DNA from: Burkholderia anthina
Lineage (GTDB): Bacteria; Pseudomonadota; Gammaproteobacteria; Burkholderiales; Burkholderiaceae
Length of the DNA: 64,000 nucleotides
Direction: 5' to 3'
NCBI RefSeq assembly: GCF_902498995.1
Contig: NZ_CABVLY010000020.1
Location: forward strand, 87,955-151,954
A program made the position numbers and the translations under genes. Under the pieces are notes generated by a model. It saw only the letters and a list, made by a program, of their open reading frames with translations, ran no database searches and was not told the origin of the DNA. Shown piece after piece: positions 24,826-33,749 of the stretch. Every line of letters starts with the position of its first letter. The stretch's first letter is position 1.

Positions 24826-25483
24826 CGAGCTGGGTCCCCTTGTCGTTGGCCAGTTGGGAAATCGCGTTCTTCTGCAGCGACGCGGCCGCGGCGTCGAGCA
24901 CATCGCGTTTGCGGCTGCCCGCGATCAGCAGGAAGAGCCGGTCGACGCGCTTGAGCGCATCGAGCGAAAAGCTCACGCGCGCATGCGGCGCGGCGCCGGG
25001 GTGCACGGCGACGAAGCGTTCGGGCGTGACGATCGCGTGGCCCCATTCGGGCGCGTCCGCGAAGATCGATGCGGTATGGCCGTCTTCGCCCATGCCGAGT
25101 ACCGCGACGTTCGGCACGCGGTAGTCGGCGTTCGCGTTGAGCGCGGCGACGTGCGCGTCGAGCGGCACGCGCGTGTCGACGAGCGGCAGGAAGCGGGCAG
25201 GGGCCGCGGCGTGCTGCAGCAGCGTGTCGCGCACGAGGTGCGCATTGCTGGCCGCATCGTCCTCCGGCACCCAGCGGTCGTCGACCAGCGTGACGTCGAC
25301 ACCGGCCCAGTCGAGCGCCGCATGCGACAGCGTGTGCAGGAACGGGCGCGGGCTCGTGCCGCCGGACACCGCGAGCGTGGGGCGCGCGGGGCCGGCGAGC
25401 GCGGCGCGCAGCGCATCGCCGACGGCGCGCGCGAGCGCTTCGCTTTGCGCTTCCTGGGTGTCGAAAGCGTGGATCTCGATCAC
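24803..25483 (-). CDS. pgl: 6-phosphogluconolactonase
   Basis: A 226-residue enzyme that hydrolyses 6-phosphogluconolactone to 6-phosphogluconate. Seen are the LAVSGGTSPRPFLHTL phosphate-binding loop, LVDDRWVP and VLGMGEDGHTASIF with the catalytic His, as in DevB-type lactonases. The start is GTG, set by a GGAGGA site just upstream; the Met in the longer frame at 25555 would overlap into the zwf gap without a ribosome site. It is the middle gene of zwf-pgl-glk. Confidence 0.93.
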   Translation of the reverse strand: MIEIHAFDTQEAQSEALARAVGDALRAALAGPARPTLAVSGGTSPRPFLHTLSHAALDWAGVDVTLVDDRWVPEDDAASNAHLVRDTLLQHAAAPARFLPLVDTRVPLDAHVAALNANADYRVPNVAVLGMGEDGHTASIFADAPEWGHAIVTPERFVAVHPGAAPHARVSFSLDALKRVDRLFLLIAGSRKRDVLDAAAASLQKNAISQLANDKGTQLDVYWCAK

Positions 25484-25571
25484 ATCTCCTCCGGACTGCT
25501 TTGTCTGTTCAATTCGTGCGAATCGTGGGGCGCGTTGCCGCGCGCATTCGCGCACGCGGCAACGGTTTGCA

Positions 25572-27041
25572 TCAGTTTTCTTCTTCGAGCCAGCAGGTGT
25601 CGTGCTGCGCGAGCATCGCGCTCGCCGCGGCCGGCCCCCACGTGCCCGCCGCGTACGGCTTCGGCGGCTTCAGCGAGCGCGCCCATTCGTTCAGGATCGG
25701 CTCGACCCAGCGCCATGCGGCTTCCTGTTCGTCGCGACGCACGAACAACGCAAGACGGCCGTTGATCACGTCGAGCAGCAGGCGCTGGTACGCCTCCATC
25801 TGCCCTTCCTTGAAGAACCGGTCGAACGCGAGGTCGAGGTGCACGCTCGCGAGGTTCATCCCTTCGCCGGGCTGCTTCGCGAGGCAGTACAGGCGAATCG
25901 TCTCGTTCGGCTGCAGCCGGATCACGAGGCGGTTCGAGCCGGCGCGCAGCGCGGTCGGCCCCAGCGCCGAGTGTGGCACCGGGCGGAAGTTGACGACGAT
26001 CTCCGCGACGCGGTCGGCCAGGCGCTTGCCGGTGCGCAGGAAGAACGGCACGCCCGCCCAGCGCCAGTTCTCGATCTCGACCTTCAGCGCGACGAAGGTT
26101 TCGGTCTGGCTGTCGGGCTTCACGCCCGGCTCGGTTGCGTAGGCCGGCACCTGCGCGCCCTTGATCACGCCCGCATGATACTGGCCGCGCACCGCGACCT
26201 TGCCGATGTCGCGCGGATCGACGGGCTTGAGCGCCCGCAGCACGCGCAGCTTCTCGTCACGCACGGAGTCGGAATCCATCGAGTGCGGCGGCTCCATCGC
26301 GACGATCGACAGCAGCTGCAGCAGGTGGTTCTGCACCATGTCGCGCAGCGCGCCCGTATTGTCGTAGAAATCGCCGCGCGCCTCGACGCCGAGCTCTTCC
26401 GCGATGGTGATCTGGATGCTCTCGACCCATTCGCGGCGCCACAGCGGCTCGAACAGCGCATTGCCGAAGCGCAGCGCGAGCAGGTTCTGTACCGGCTCTT
26501 TCCCGAGGTAGTGGTCGATCCGGTAGATCTGGCCTTCCGCGAAGATCTCGCCGACCGCGTCGTTGATCGCATTCGACGACTTCAGGTCGTAGCCGAGCGG
26601 CTTCTCGAGCACGATGCGCGCGCCTTCGTTCAGGCCGACCGACGCGAGCGCCTTGCAGATCGGCACGAACAGCGACGGCCCCGTCGCGAGATAGAACACG
26701 CGGATGCCGGGCAACTGCGCGACCGCGTCGCGCAGCACGACGTAGTCTTCCGCGCGGCCGAGGTCGAGCTTCACGTATTCGATGCGCTCGAGGAAGGATT
26801 TCCATGCGCTTTCGTCGAATGCGTTGCCGGCCGCCTTCGCCGCGTGCGGCTTCACATGCGTGTCGACCCATTCGAGATAGCCGTCCCGATCCGATTCGTG
26901 CCGTGCGACGGCAACGATCCGGCCGCTTTCCGCGAGCATGTTGCCGCGATGCGCTTCGAACAGCGCGGGCAGGATCTTGCGCATCGACAGGTCGCCGGTG
27001 CCGCCGAAAAGTACGAAGGTAAAGCTGGAATCGGTATGCAT
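25572..27041 (-). CDS. zwf: Glucose-6-phosphate 1-dehydrogenase
   Basis: A 489-residue enzyme that oxidises glucose 6-phosphate with NADP, feeding the pentose phosphate and Entner-Doudoroff paths. The cofactor loop FVLFGGTGDLSMRK is at the N-terminus and the active-site RIDHYLGKEPVQNLL follows near residue 190, with the catalytic His region of YDNTGALRDMVQNHLLQ downstream. Length is normal. It is the first gene after the HexR-type palindrome and is divergent from the sugar importer. Confidence 0.96.
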   Translation of the reverse strand: MHTDSSFTFVLFGGTGDLSMRKILPALFEAHRGNMLAESGRIVAVARHESDRDGYLEWVDTHVKPHAAKAAGNAFDESAWKSFLERIEYVKLDLGRAEDYVVLRDAVAQLPGIRVFYLATGPSLFVPICKALASVGLNEGARIVLEKPLGYDLKSSNAINDAVGEIFAEGQIYRIDHYLGKEPVQNLLALRFGNALFEPLWRREWVESIQITIAEELGVEARGDFYDNTGALRDMVQNHLLQLLSIVAMEPPHSMDSDSVRDEKLRVLRALKPVDPRDIGKVAVRGQYHAGVIKGAQVPAYATEPGVKPDSQTETFVALKVEIENWRWAGVPFFLRTGKRLADRVAEIVVNFRPVPHSALGPTALRAGSNRLVIRLQPNETIRLYCLAKQPGEGMNLASVHLDLAFDRFFKEGQMEAYQRLLLDVINGRLALFVRRDEQEAAWRWVEPILNEWARSLKPPKPYAAGTWGPAAASAMLAQHDTCWLEEEN

Positions 27042-27096
27042 GTGTCTCCGCCGGTTGGGGTGCTGGGAAGCGATCCGTAGTGCGATAAAAATATTT

Positions 27097-27125
27097 TTGA
27101 CACTGAATTGTAGTTTAACTACAAT
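27097..27125 (+). promoter_or_regulatory. Sigma70-type promoter for the sugar ABC importer
   Basis: A consensus TTGACA at 27097-27102 and TACAAT at 27120-27125 are spaced by 17 bases. The -10 lies inside the palindrome at 27107-27125. Transcription would start near 27132, giving a leader of about 340 bases before the binding-protein gene. Confidence 0.75.
27107..27125. promoter_or_regulatory. HexR-type operator palindrome
   Basis: A perfect 19-base palindrome: ATTGTAGTT, one central T, AACTACAAT. It fits the known HexR consensus of the TGTARTnnnAYTACA type. It overlaps the -10 of the plus-strand promoter and lies 66 bases from the zwf start on the minus strand. The RpiR/HexR half of the glucokinase fusion three genes away is the obvious candidate to bind it. 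Confidence 0.75.
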
Positions 27126-27471
27126 CCGCCGCAAGGGGTAGCACCTGGGTGAAGAAAAAAAGAAGTGTGGTCGATGAACTGCGCGAGCTTCGCCTTCGGG
27201 AACGCCTTGTGCCGAATGTTATCGGACATTGACGGAGCGCATCGTCCGCGCGCCGTCGACCCCGGGCTCGCGCCGCGGCATCGCGGCGGGCCAGAAACAC
27301 AAAGAGGAGACACGCCGTTGAATCTCGATTCACGCTTTCTGTAAGAGCCCGGCCGGTCATCGGCCCCGTACGCTGCATGCGTCCCGCGGCTCGATTTCCC
27401 CGTCGTTTATCAAGAAGCCGGTTCCCGTTCAGGGAACTTCACGAGTTGATTCAGTCTGGAGGAGATAAGTA
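27126..27471 (+). other. Long leader of the sugar importer operon
   Basis: About 340 bases without a gene of normal size. At 27304-27309 there is a GAGGAG site followed eight bases later by TTG at 27318, which would give an eight-residue peptide (MNLDSRFL) stopping at 27344. The final part holds CGGTTCCCGTTCAGGGAAC, which can fold into a small hairpin, and then the GGAGGAG ribosome site of the binding-protein gene. Whether the short frame is translated is unknown. Confidence 0.35.
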
Positions 27472-28719
27472 ATGAAAGTTCGCTCGATCATGGGCGCGCT
27501 CTGCGCGGCAGGTCTGATGGCTGGCGCCATGGCGGCGCAGGCGGCCGAGAACGTTACGGTGCTGCACTGGTGGACCTCGGGCGGCGAGTCGAAAGCCGTC
27601 GGCGTGCTGAAGGACGACATCCAGAAGCAGGGCTACGTGTGGAAGGACTTCGCGGTCGCGGGCGGCGCGGGCGCGGCGGCCATGACCGCACTGAAGACCA
27701 AGGTGATCAGCGGCGACGCACCGTCGGCCGCGCAGATCAAGGGCCCGCTGATCCAGGACTGGGCCGACCAGGACGTGCTCGTCAACATCGATTCCGTCGC
27801 CGGCGACTGGAAGAAGAACCTGCCGCCGGAAATCGACAAGATCATGCAGTACAAGGGCCACTACGTCGCCGCGCCGTTCTCGGTGCACCGCGTGAACTGG
27901 CTCTATATCAACAAGGCCGCGCTCGACAAGGTCGGCGCGAAGGTGCCGACCACCTGGCCCGAATTCTTCGCGGTCGCCGACAAGCTGAAGGCCGCCGGCA
28001 TCCAGCCGGTCGCGATGGGCGGCCAGCCGTGGCAGGACCTGACGCTGTGGGAAGACGTCGTGCTGTCGCAGGGCCCGGCGTTCTACAAGAAGGCGCTGGT
28101 CGATCTCGACCAGGCTACGCTGACGTCGCCGCAGATGCTGTCGGTGTTCGACACCGTGCGCAAGATCCAGGGCTACTTCGACGCCGGTCGTAACGGCCGC
28201 GACTGGAACCTCGCGACCGCGATGGTGATCAACGGCAAGGCCGGCATGCAGTTCATGGGCGACTGGGCGAAGGGCGAGTTCGAGAACGCCGGCAAGAAGT
28301 CGGGCAAGGACTACATCTGCGCGCCGGTGCCGGGCACCGCGAGCTCGTACACGTTCAACGTCGACTCGTTCGTGTTCTTCCAGCAGAAGGGCCAGAAGGC
28401 CGCGACGCCGGGTCAGCTCGCACTCGCGAAGACGATCATGACGCCGGACTTCCAGGAGCAGTTCAGCCTGCTGAAGGGCTCGATTCCGGTGCGCCTCGGC
28501 GTGAAGATGGACAAGTTCGACGACTGCGCGAAGAAGTCGTACGCCGACGAGCAGGTCGCGATCAAGTCGGGCGGCTACGTGCCGTCGCTCGCGCACGGGA
28601 TGGCGCAGAACGACGCGACGGCCGGCGCGATCACCGACGTCGTGACGAAGTTCATGAACTCGCAGCAGGATTCGAAGAGCGCGGTCGCCGCGCTCGCGAA
28701 AGCCGCGAAGGTGAAGTAA
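27472..28719 (+). CDS. gtsA: Sugar ABC transporter substrate-binding protein (GtsA type)
   Basis: A 415-residue periplasmic binding protein with a signal peptide (residues 1-24, cleaved near AQA-AE). The mature start VTVLHWWTSGGESKAV and the PFSVHRVNWLYINKAAL and MQFMGDWAKGEF stretches match the glucose/mannose-binding proteins of the GtsA/MalE-like cluster. It has a strong GGAGGAG site. It is next to zwf-pgl-glk, which supports glucose as ligand. A terminator-like hairpin separates it from the permease genes. Confidence 0.9.
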   Translation: MKVRSIMGALCAAGLMAGAMAAQAAENVTVLHWWTSGGESKAVGVLKDDIQKQGYVWKDFAVAGGAGAAAMTALKTKVISGDAPSAAQIKGPLIQDWADQDVLVNIDSVAGDWKKNLPPEIDKIMQYKGHYVAAPFSVHRVNWLYINKAALDKVGAKVPTTWPEFFAVADKLKAAGIQPVAMGGQPWQDLTLWEDVVLSQGPAFYKKALVDLDQATLTSPQMLSVFDTVRKIQGYFDAGRNGRDWNLATAMVINGKAGMQFMGDWAKGEFENAGKKSGKDYICAPVPGTASSYTFNVDSFVFFQQKGQKAATPGQLALAKTIMTPDFQEQFSLLKGSIPVRLGVKMDKFDDCAKKSYADEQVAIKSGGYVPSLAHGMAQNDATAGAITDVVTKFMNSQQDSKSAVAALAKAAKVK

Positions 28720-28729
28720 GCGCGACAGG

Positions 28730-28766
28730 CGCCCGGCCGGACACGCACGATCGGCCGGGCGTTTTT
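28730..28766 (+). terminator. Intra-operon terminator or attenuator
   Basis: CGCCCGGCCG (28730-28739) pairs with CGGCCGGGCG (28752-28761), followed by TTTTT. It starts 11 bases after the stop of the binding-protein gene and before the permease genes. Partial termination here would give more binding protein than membrane components, as is usual in such operons. Confidence 0.8.
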
Positions 28767-28855
28767 GCATGTGCAGCAAACGGGCTCGCCCGCGGGCCCG
28801 CGCCGTACCGGCGCCGGCCCGGCCTGCGTCGCCCTCGTTCCAGGAGTCGAATCAA

Positions 28856-29794
28856 GTGGCTGCCCCTCTTAGCGGAAACGGATCCGGCGCTGCCGCCGCA
28901 CGGCGCACGTCGCCGATGTCGGCCTTCGCCGATCGCTGGATTCCGAAGCTCGTGCTCGCGCCGAGCGTCGCGATCGCCGTGGTGTTCATCTACGGCTTCA
29001 TCCTGATTACCGGCTATCTGTCGCTGACCCGGTCGCGGCTGTTGCCCAACTACGAATTCGACGGCTTCGGCCGTTACACGGACCTGTTCCAGAACGACGT
29101 GTGGTGGACTTCCGCCGCGAACCTCGGCTGGTTCGGGATTCCGTTCATCGTGATCTGCGTCGCGCTCGGGCTGTTCCTCGCGATCCTGCTCGACCAGAAG
29201 ATCCGCACCGAAGGCGCGCTGCGCGCGATCTTCCTGTATCCGATGGCGCTGTCGTTCATCGTGACCGGCACCGCGTGGCAGTGGATCCTGAACCCGGGCC
29301 TCGGGCTCGAGAAGGTGATGCACGACTGGGGCTGGACGAGCTTCTCGTTCGGCTGGCTGGACGATCCGGACAAGGCGATCTTCTGTATCGTGATCGCCGC
29401 CGTGTGGCAGTCCACCGGTTTCGTGATGGCGCTGTTCCTCGCGGGGCTGCGCGGCGTCGACGGCGAGATCTTCAAGGCTGCGCAGGTGGACGGCGCGACG
29501 CTGCCGACCATCTACCGCAAGATCGTGATTCCGAGCATGCGCCCGGTGTTCTTCTCGGTGCTGCTGATTCTCTGCCACATCACGATCAAGACCTTCGACC
29601 TCGTCGTCGCGCTGACGGCGGGCGGCCCCGGCACGTCGTCGTCGCTGCCGGCCATGTTCATGTACACGTTTTCGTTCAACCGCGGCCAGCTCGGGCTGGG
29701 TGCCGCGTCGTCGGTGATGATGCTCGCGACCGTGGTCGCGGTGCTGGTGCCGCTGATGTATATGGAATCGAGGAGCACCCGCAATGCAGCCTAA
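28856..29794 (+). CDS. gtsB: Sugar ABC transporter permease (GtsB type)
   Basis: A 312-residue inner-membrane permease with six predicted helices of the MalF-like class. The cytoplasmic EAA loop that contacts the ATPase is visible as FKAAQVDGATLPTIYRKIVI. The start is a GTG with AGGAG nine bases upstream; Met50 further in would cut off the first cytoplasmic part only. It overlaps the next permease gene by 11 bases. Confidence 0.9.
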   Translation: MAAPLSGNGSGAAAARRTSPMSAFADRWIPKLVLAPSVAIAVVFIYGFILITGYLSLTRSRLLPNYEFDGFGRYTDLFQNDVWWTSAANLGWFGIPFIVICVALGLFLAILLDQKIRTEGALRAIFLYPMALSFIVTGTAWQWILNPGLGLEKVMHDWGWTSFSFGWLDDPDKAIFCIVIAAVWQSTGFVMALFLAGLRGVDGEIFKAAQVDGATLPTIYRKIVIPSMRPVFFSVLLILCHITIKTFDLVVALTAGGPGTSSSLPAMFMYTFSFNRGQLGLGAASSVMMLATVVAVLVPLMYMESRSTRNAA

Positions 29795-30641
29795 GATGAC
29801 GATCAGCCGGGCAGTGATCTATGCGGCGCTGATCCTGTTCGCGCTGTATTTCCTGTTCCCGATCTACGTGATGCTGTCGACGTCGTTCAAGGATCTCGAC
29901 CAGCTGCGCACCGGCAACCTGCTGACGCCGCCGACGCACTGGACCTTCGATCCGTGGATCAAGGCGTGGAGCGGCGCGTGCACCGGCGTGCGCTGCGACG
30001 GGATGAAGCCGTTCTTCCTGAACTCGCTGCAGATGGTGATTCCGGCCGTGCTGATCTCGTCGCTGATCGGCGCGTTCAACGGCTACGTGCTCACGCACTG
30101 GCGCTTTCGCGGCGCGGATGCGCTGTTCACGATGATGCTGGTCGGCTGCTTCATTCCGTTCCAGGTGATCCTGCTGCCGATGGCGCGCCTGCAGGGGATG
30201 CTCGGCCTCGCCAACACGATTCCGGGCCTCGTGTTCGTGCACGTCGTGTACGGCATCGCGTTCACGACGATGTTCTTCCGCAACTTCTACGTGAGCGTGC
30301 CGGCCGAGCTCGTGAAGGCCGCGCGCATCGACGGCGCGGGTTTCTTCACGATCTTCACGAAGATCCTGCTGCCGGTGTCGCTGCCGATCTTCATGGTGTG
30401 CCTGATCTGGCAATTCACGCAGATCTGGAACGACTTCCTGTTCGGGATCGTGTTCTCCGGCGTCGATTCGATGCCGATCACGGTCGCGCTGAACAACCTC
30501 GTCAATACGTCGACGGGCGTGAAGGAATACAACGTCGACATGGCCGGCGCGATCATCGCCGCGCTGCCGACGCTGCTGGTCTACGTCGTCGCCGGCCGCT
30601 ACTTCGTGCGCGGCCTGACGGCGGGCGCGGTGAAGGGGTAA
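29784..30641 (+). CDS. gtsC: Sugar ABC transporter permease (GtsC type)
   Basis: A 285-residue MalG-like permease with six predicted helices. The EAA loop reads LVKAARIDGAGFFTIFTKIL. It starts inside the end of the first permease gene, so the two are translated together and probably form a heterodimer in the inner membrane. A gap of 113 bases separates it from the ATPase gene. Confidence 0.9.
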   Translation: MQPKMTISRAVIYAALILFALYFLFPIYVMLSTSFKDLDQLRTGNLLTPPTHWTFDPWIKAWSGACTGVRCDGMKPFFLNSLQMVIPAVLISSLIGAFNGYVLTHWRFRGADALFTMMLVGCFIPFQVILLPMARLQGMLGLANTIPGLVFVHVVYGIAFTTMFFRNFYVSVPAELVKAARIDGAGFFTIFTKILLPVSLPIFMVCLIWQFTQIWNDFLFGIVFSGVDSMPITVALNNLVNTSTGVKEYNVDMAGAIIAALPTLLVYVVAGRYFVRGLTAGAVKG

Positions 30642-30754
30642 GCGCGGCTTCATCCCGATACGACGAACCGGCCGCGCACGACGCGCGGCGCATCGAAACG
30701 AACCCGACGCGGCGCCGCAGTGCGCCGCGCGAGACGAGACAGAGGATTCACAGC

Positions 30755-31873
<1,119 letters not shown>

Positions 31874-32013
31874 CGCAATTCCGCTTGGGGCTATCGATGA
31901 GTGTCCGGGTCACACATGGGTTTGTGCTCGTCGATTGCCCCGGCGCAAGCCAGGTCGCTGCATTTGCTGCAGCTTCAGCCTTCACGCTCGATGGCTGGGA
32001 GTGCACGTTGCAA

Positions 32014-32214
32014 TCATGGATTTGGCAGCGACAAAAAATACGAACCGATCGCGTGTAGCATTGGCATGAACATGAGGCATGCGAAGACGGCCGGGAAATA
32101 AAGCTTCGAGCGGCGTACGCTGGAAAACAAACCGGCTACTGCGACGAGCAAACATACGCTCGCGAGAGCACCAAATAGATCGCTATCAGCGATCACCGAA
32201 AAAAACGCACGCAT
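32014..32214 (-). CDS. Small two-helix membrane protein, candidate T6SS immunity protein
   Basis: A 66-residue protein with two hydrophobic helices (about 12-31 and 38-60) joined by a short SSVRRSKLY loop. It starts 14 bases after the stop of the putative effector, with a GGAA site six bases upstream. Immunity proteins against wall-degrading effectors are exported or membrane-embedded and encoded directly downstream, which this fits. I recognise no family. Function is inferred from position only. Confidence 0.6.
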   Translation of the reverse strand: MRAFFSVIADSDLFGALASVCLLVAVAGLFSSVRRSKLYFPAVFACLMFMPMLHAIGSYFLSLPNP

Positions 32215-32228
32215 GTCCGTTCCACGGG

Positions 32229-33053
32229 TTACTGGTTGAATGCAGTGAAATTCCACCTATACAGCTGAAACTGCTTCAGAAAGTCTTTGACTTCGGCACC
32301 TGTCGTCCTGTTTCTGTAGTCCCACCCATCCTCGCCAGGCGTGTAGAGGCCGTTTTCGACGCCCATACCTGCATAGCTGTCGCTTTGCGGATCCGCGCGA
32401 TTTCGGCCAAATATCCGCATGATTGTCGTGAACGGACGAACGATCACGCCGCTCGAATTACCTTGCATGATCGCAATGGACGACAGTGATACCGCCGTGA
32501 CCATTTGAACGTGGTGTCCGATACCAGCGCGATCATTGGCCTGTACGAGCATATCTCCGGGCAGGAGCGACTCCGGTGTCAGAAGCCGGACGGTATTCGA
32601 ACCCGCGCGCTGTACGTCTGGCGCGCCAAAAGTCAGCGATACCATATCGGCGAAGCCGTACATTGTCGAATCGTATCGTCGGTGCTCGGGTTCGCCGTAG
32701 ATTTCCATATTCCGATAGCTTCGCACGCCGGTCGTCAGGTTGAGCGGCAGCCCGCGCAATGCAGAAAACTGGATGAGCAACCGCAGTGCGAAGTCCTCGC
32801 ACGTAAATCGATTTGCGCGCGTGCTTCCATTTCGATCCCAATACGTTTCCGCCTGGATTTGCGCTGCCAGTTGTGGGACGGTGCGGTGGTATTCAGCAAT
32901 ATCGGCATCGGTCCATTTGCGGACGGTTTTCCAGAATGTATTGAACCGGGCAGTAACCGGCTTCGGTGAAGCATCGCTCGTTGGCGTCGTTGTGCGCGCT
33001 GCGACCCGCTTGTATCGATCACCGTCAGGAGAGATGTGAGTATGTTCCGGCAT
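32229..33053 (-). CDS. Putative T6SS effector with NlpC/P60-like Cys/His hydrolase features
   Basis: A 274-residue protein without a signal peptide. The sequence RFTCEDFALRLLIQF puts Cys85 at the start of a helix, as in NlpC/P60 and CHAP peptidases; the later LLPGDMLVQAND (163-174) and GIGHHVQMV with His180/181 match the beta strands that carry the catalytic His in those folds. It would cut peptidoglycan peptides in the periplasm of a rival after injection. It begins two bases after the stop of the PAAR C-terminal frame, without its own clear ribosome site, so it depends on coupling. It is not one of the Tae families I can place. Confidence 0.65.
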   Translation of the reverse strand: MPEHTHISPDGDRYKRVAARTTTPTSDASPKPVTARFNTFWKTVRKWTDADIAEYHRTVPQLAAQIQAETYWDRNGSTRANRFTCEDFALRLLIQFSALRGLPLNLTTGVRSYRNMEIYGEPEHRRYDSTMYGFADMVSLTFGAPDVQRAGSNTVRLLTPESLLPGDMLVQANDRAGIGHHVQMVTAVSLSSIAIMQGNSSGVIVRPFTTIMRIFGRNRADPQSDSYAGMGVENGLYTPGEDGWDYRNRTTGAEVKDFLKQFQLYRWNFTAFNQ

Positions 33054-33055
33054 GG

Positions 33056-33268
33056 CTATTGCGCGAGATAGATTGTTATGTTTTCAGCGTGCGGCACCGA
33101 GGCGAGCAGGTGCGTTTGTCCCAGTTCATCCGTCGTGCCGTATTCGAATGCTCCCGTGCGACGCTGCAGTGCATATCGGGTCTGGCTCAGCGGGTTGCCG
33201 GGAGGGACGACATCGCACCGGCTGAGGGCGATATCCTCATGTCGTGTCCGGTTTCTTTTATTTTCCAT
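33056..33268 (-). pseudogene. C-terminal domain of the PAAR protein in a shifted frame
   Basis: This 70-residue frame overlaps the end of the PAAR gene by 82 bases, in the -1 frame. Its sequence (HEDIALSRCDVVPPG, then TRYALQRRTGAFEYGTTDE and ENITIYLAQ) looks like the small beta-sandwich domain that usually follows PAAR and a linker in one chain. So either a one-base change has split the gene, or ribosomes shift or restart here. The Met at 33268 has no good ribosome site. Confidence 0.6.
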
Positions 33269-33573
33269 TTGCGCCCGTATCGTGAGTCGATACGTGGAGG
33301 ACGTTCACAGTGGCATCGGACCCAATCTCCGCTCAGGGCTTGAACTCTTCCTCCGCAAGTGAAGTCGCGTAATCGCTTTTTGTTCGGGTTGCTGGGCGCT
33401 GCCTCGATTGTGCCGATGCTTTCGCAGGAGCTACACCAGGCACGTTGTCCGACGAACGTGATTCTCCGCAGCTTGCCGTCGTCACCCAGGATCGTTCCGC
33501 ATTTGCCTCCATCGAGTACGTAGCCACCACTGTCCAGCGGATCGTCTTCAACTACCGCATAAAAGATAGCCAT
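33187..33573 (-). CDS. PAAR-domain T6SS spike-tip protein
   Basis: A 128-residue protein starting MAIFYAVVEDDPLDSGGYV, which I recognise as the Burkholderia type of PAAR protein that caps the VgrG spike. Cys25, Cys47, Cys50 and the pair in WVRCHCERPPRI are positioned as in relatives. The chain ends after a short SPSAGAMSSLPATR linker, while relatives continue into a C-terminal domain found here in another frame. The ATG at 33573 has a GAGGGG site. It heads a cassette with effector and immunity candidates. Confidence 0.8.
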   Translation of the reverse strand: MAIFYAVVEDDPLDSGGYVLDGGKCGTILGDDGKLRRITFVGQRAWCSSCESIGTIEAAPSNPNKKRLRDFTCGGRVQALSGDWVRCHCERPPRIDSRYGRKWKIKETGHDMRISPSAGAMSSLPATR

Positions 33574-33749
33574 GCTCTTGCCCCTCGTTTGCAATCATGG
33601 GGCGGAACGTAGCACGGACCTGTGCAGCGATGAAAGGTGAATGTAAAAATTCGTGTCCGTATGCAATGGCTGGTTTGGGCCGGAATTACGAGCGTGCAAC
33701 GACAAGGGGCTACTCCGGCAGCCTCTTGGTTTTTGTGGGCGGTTTGCGC

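Noticed and set aside
31874..32013. Attachment site at the edge of the T6SS island
   Set aside because: No tRNA end, integrase or matching direct repeat was seen at either side of the lower-GC region, so integration by a phage or ICE is not supported.
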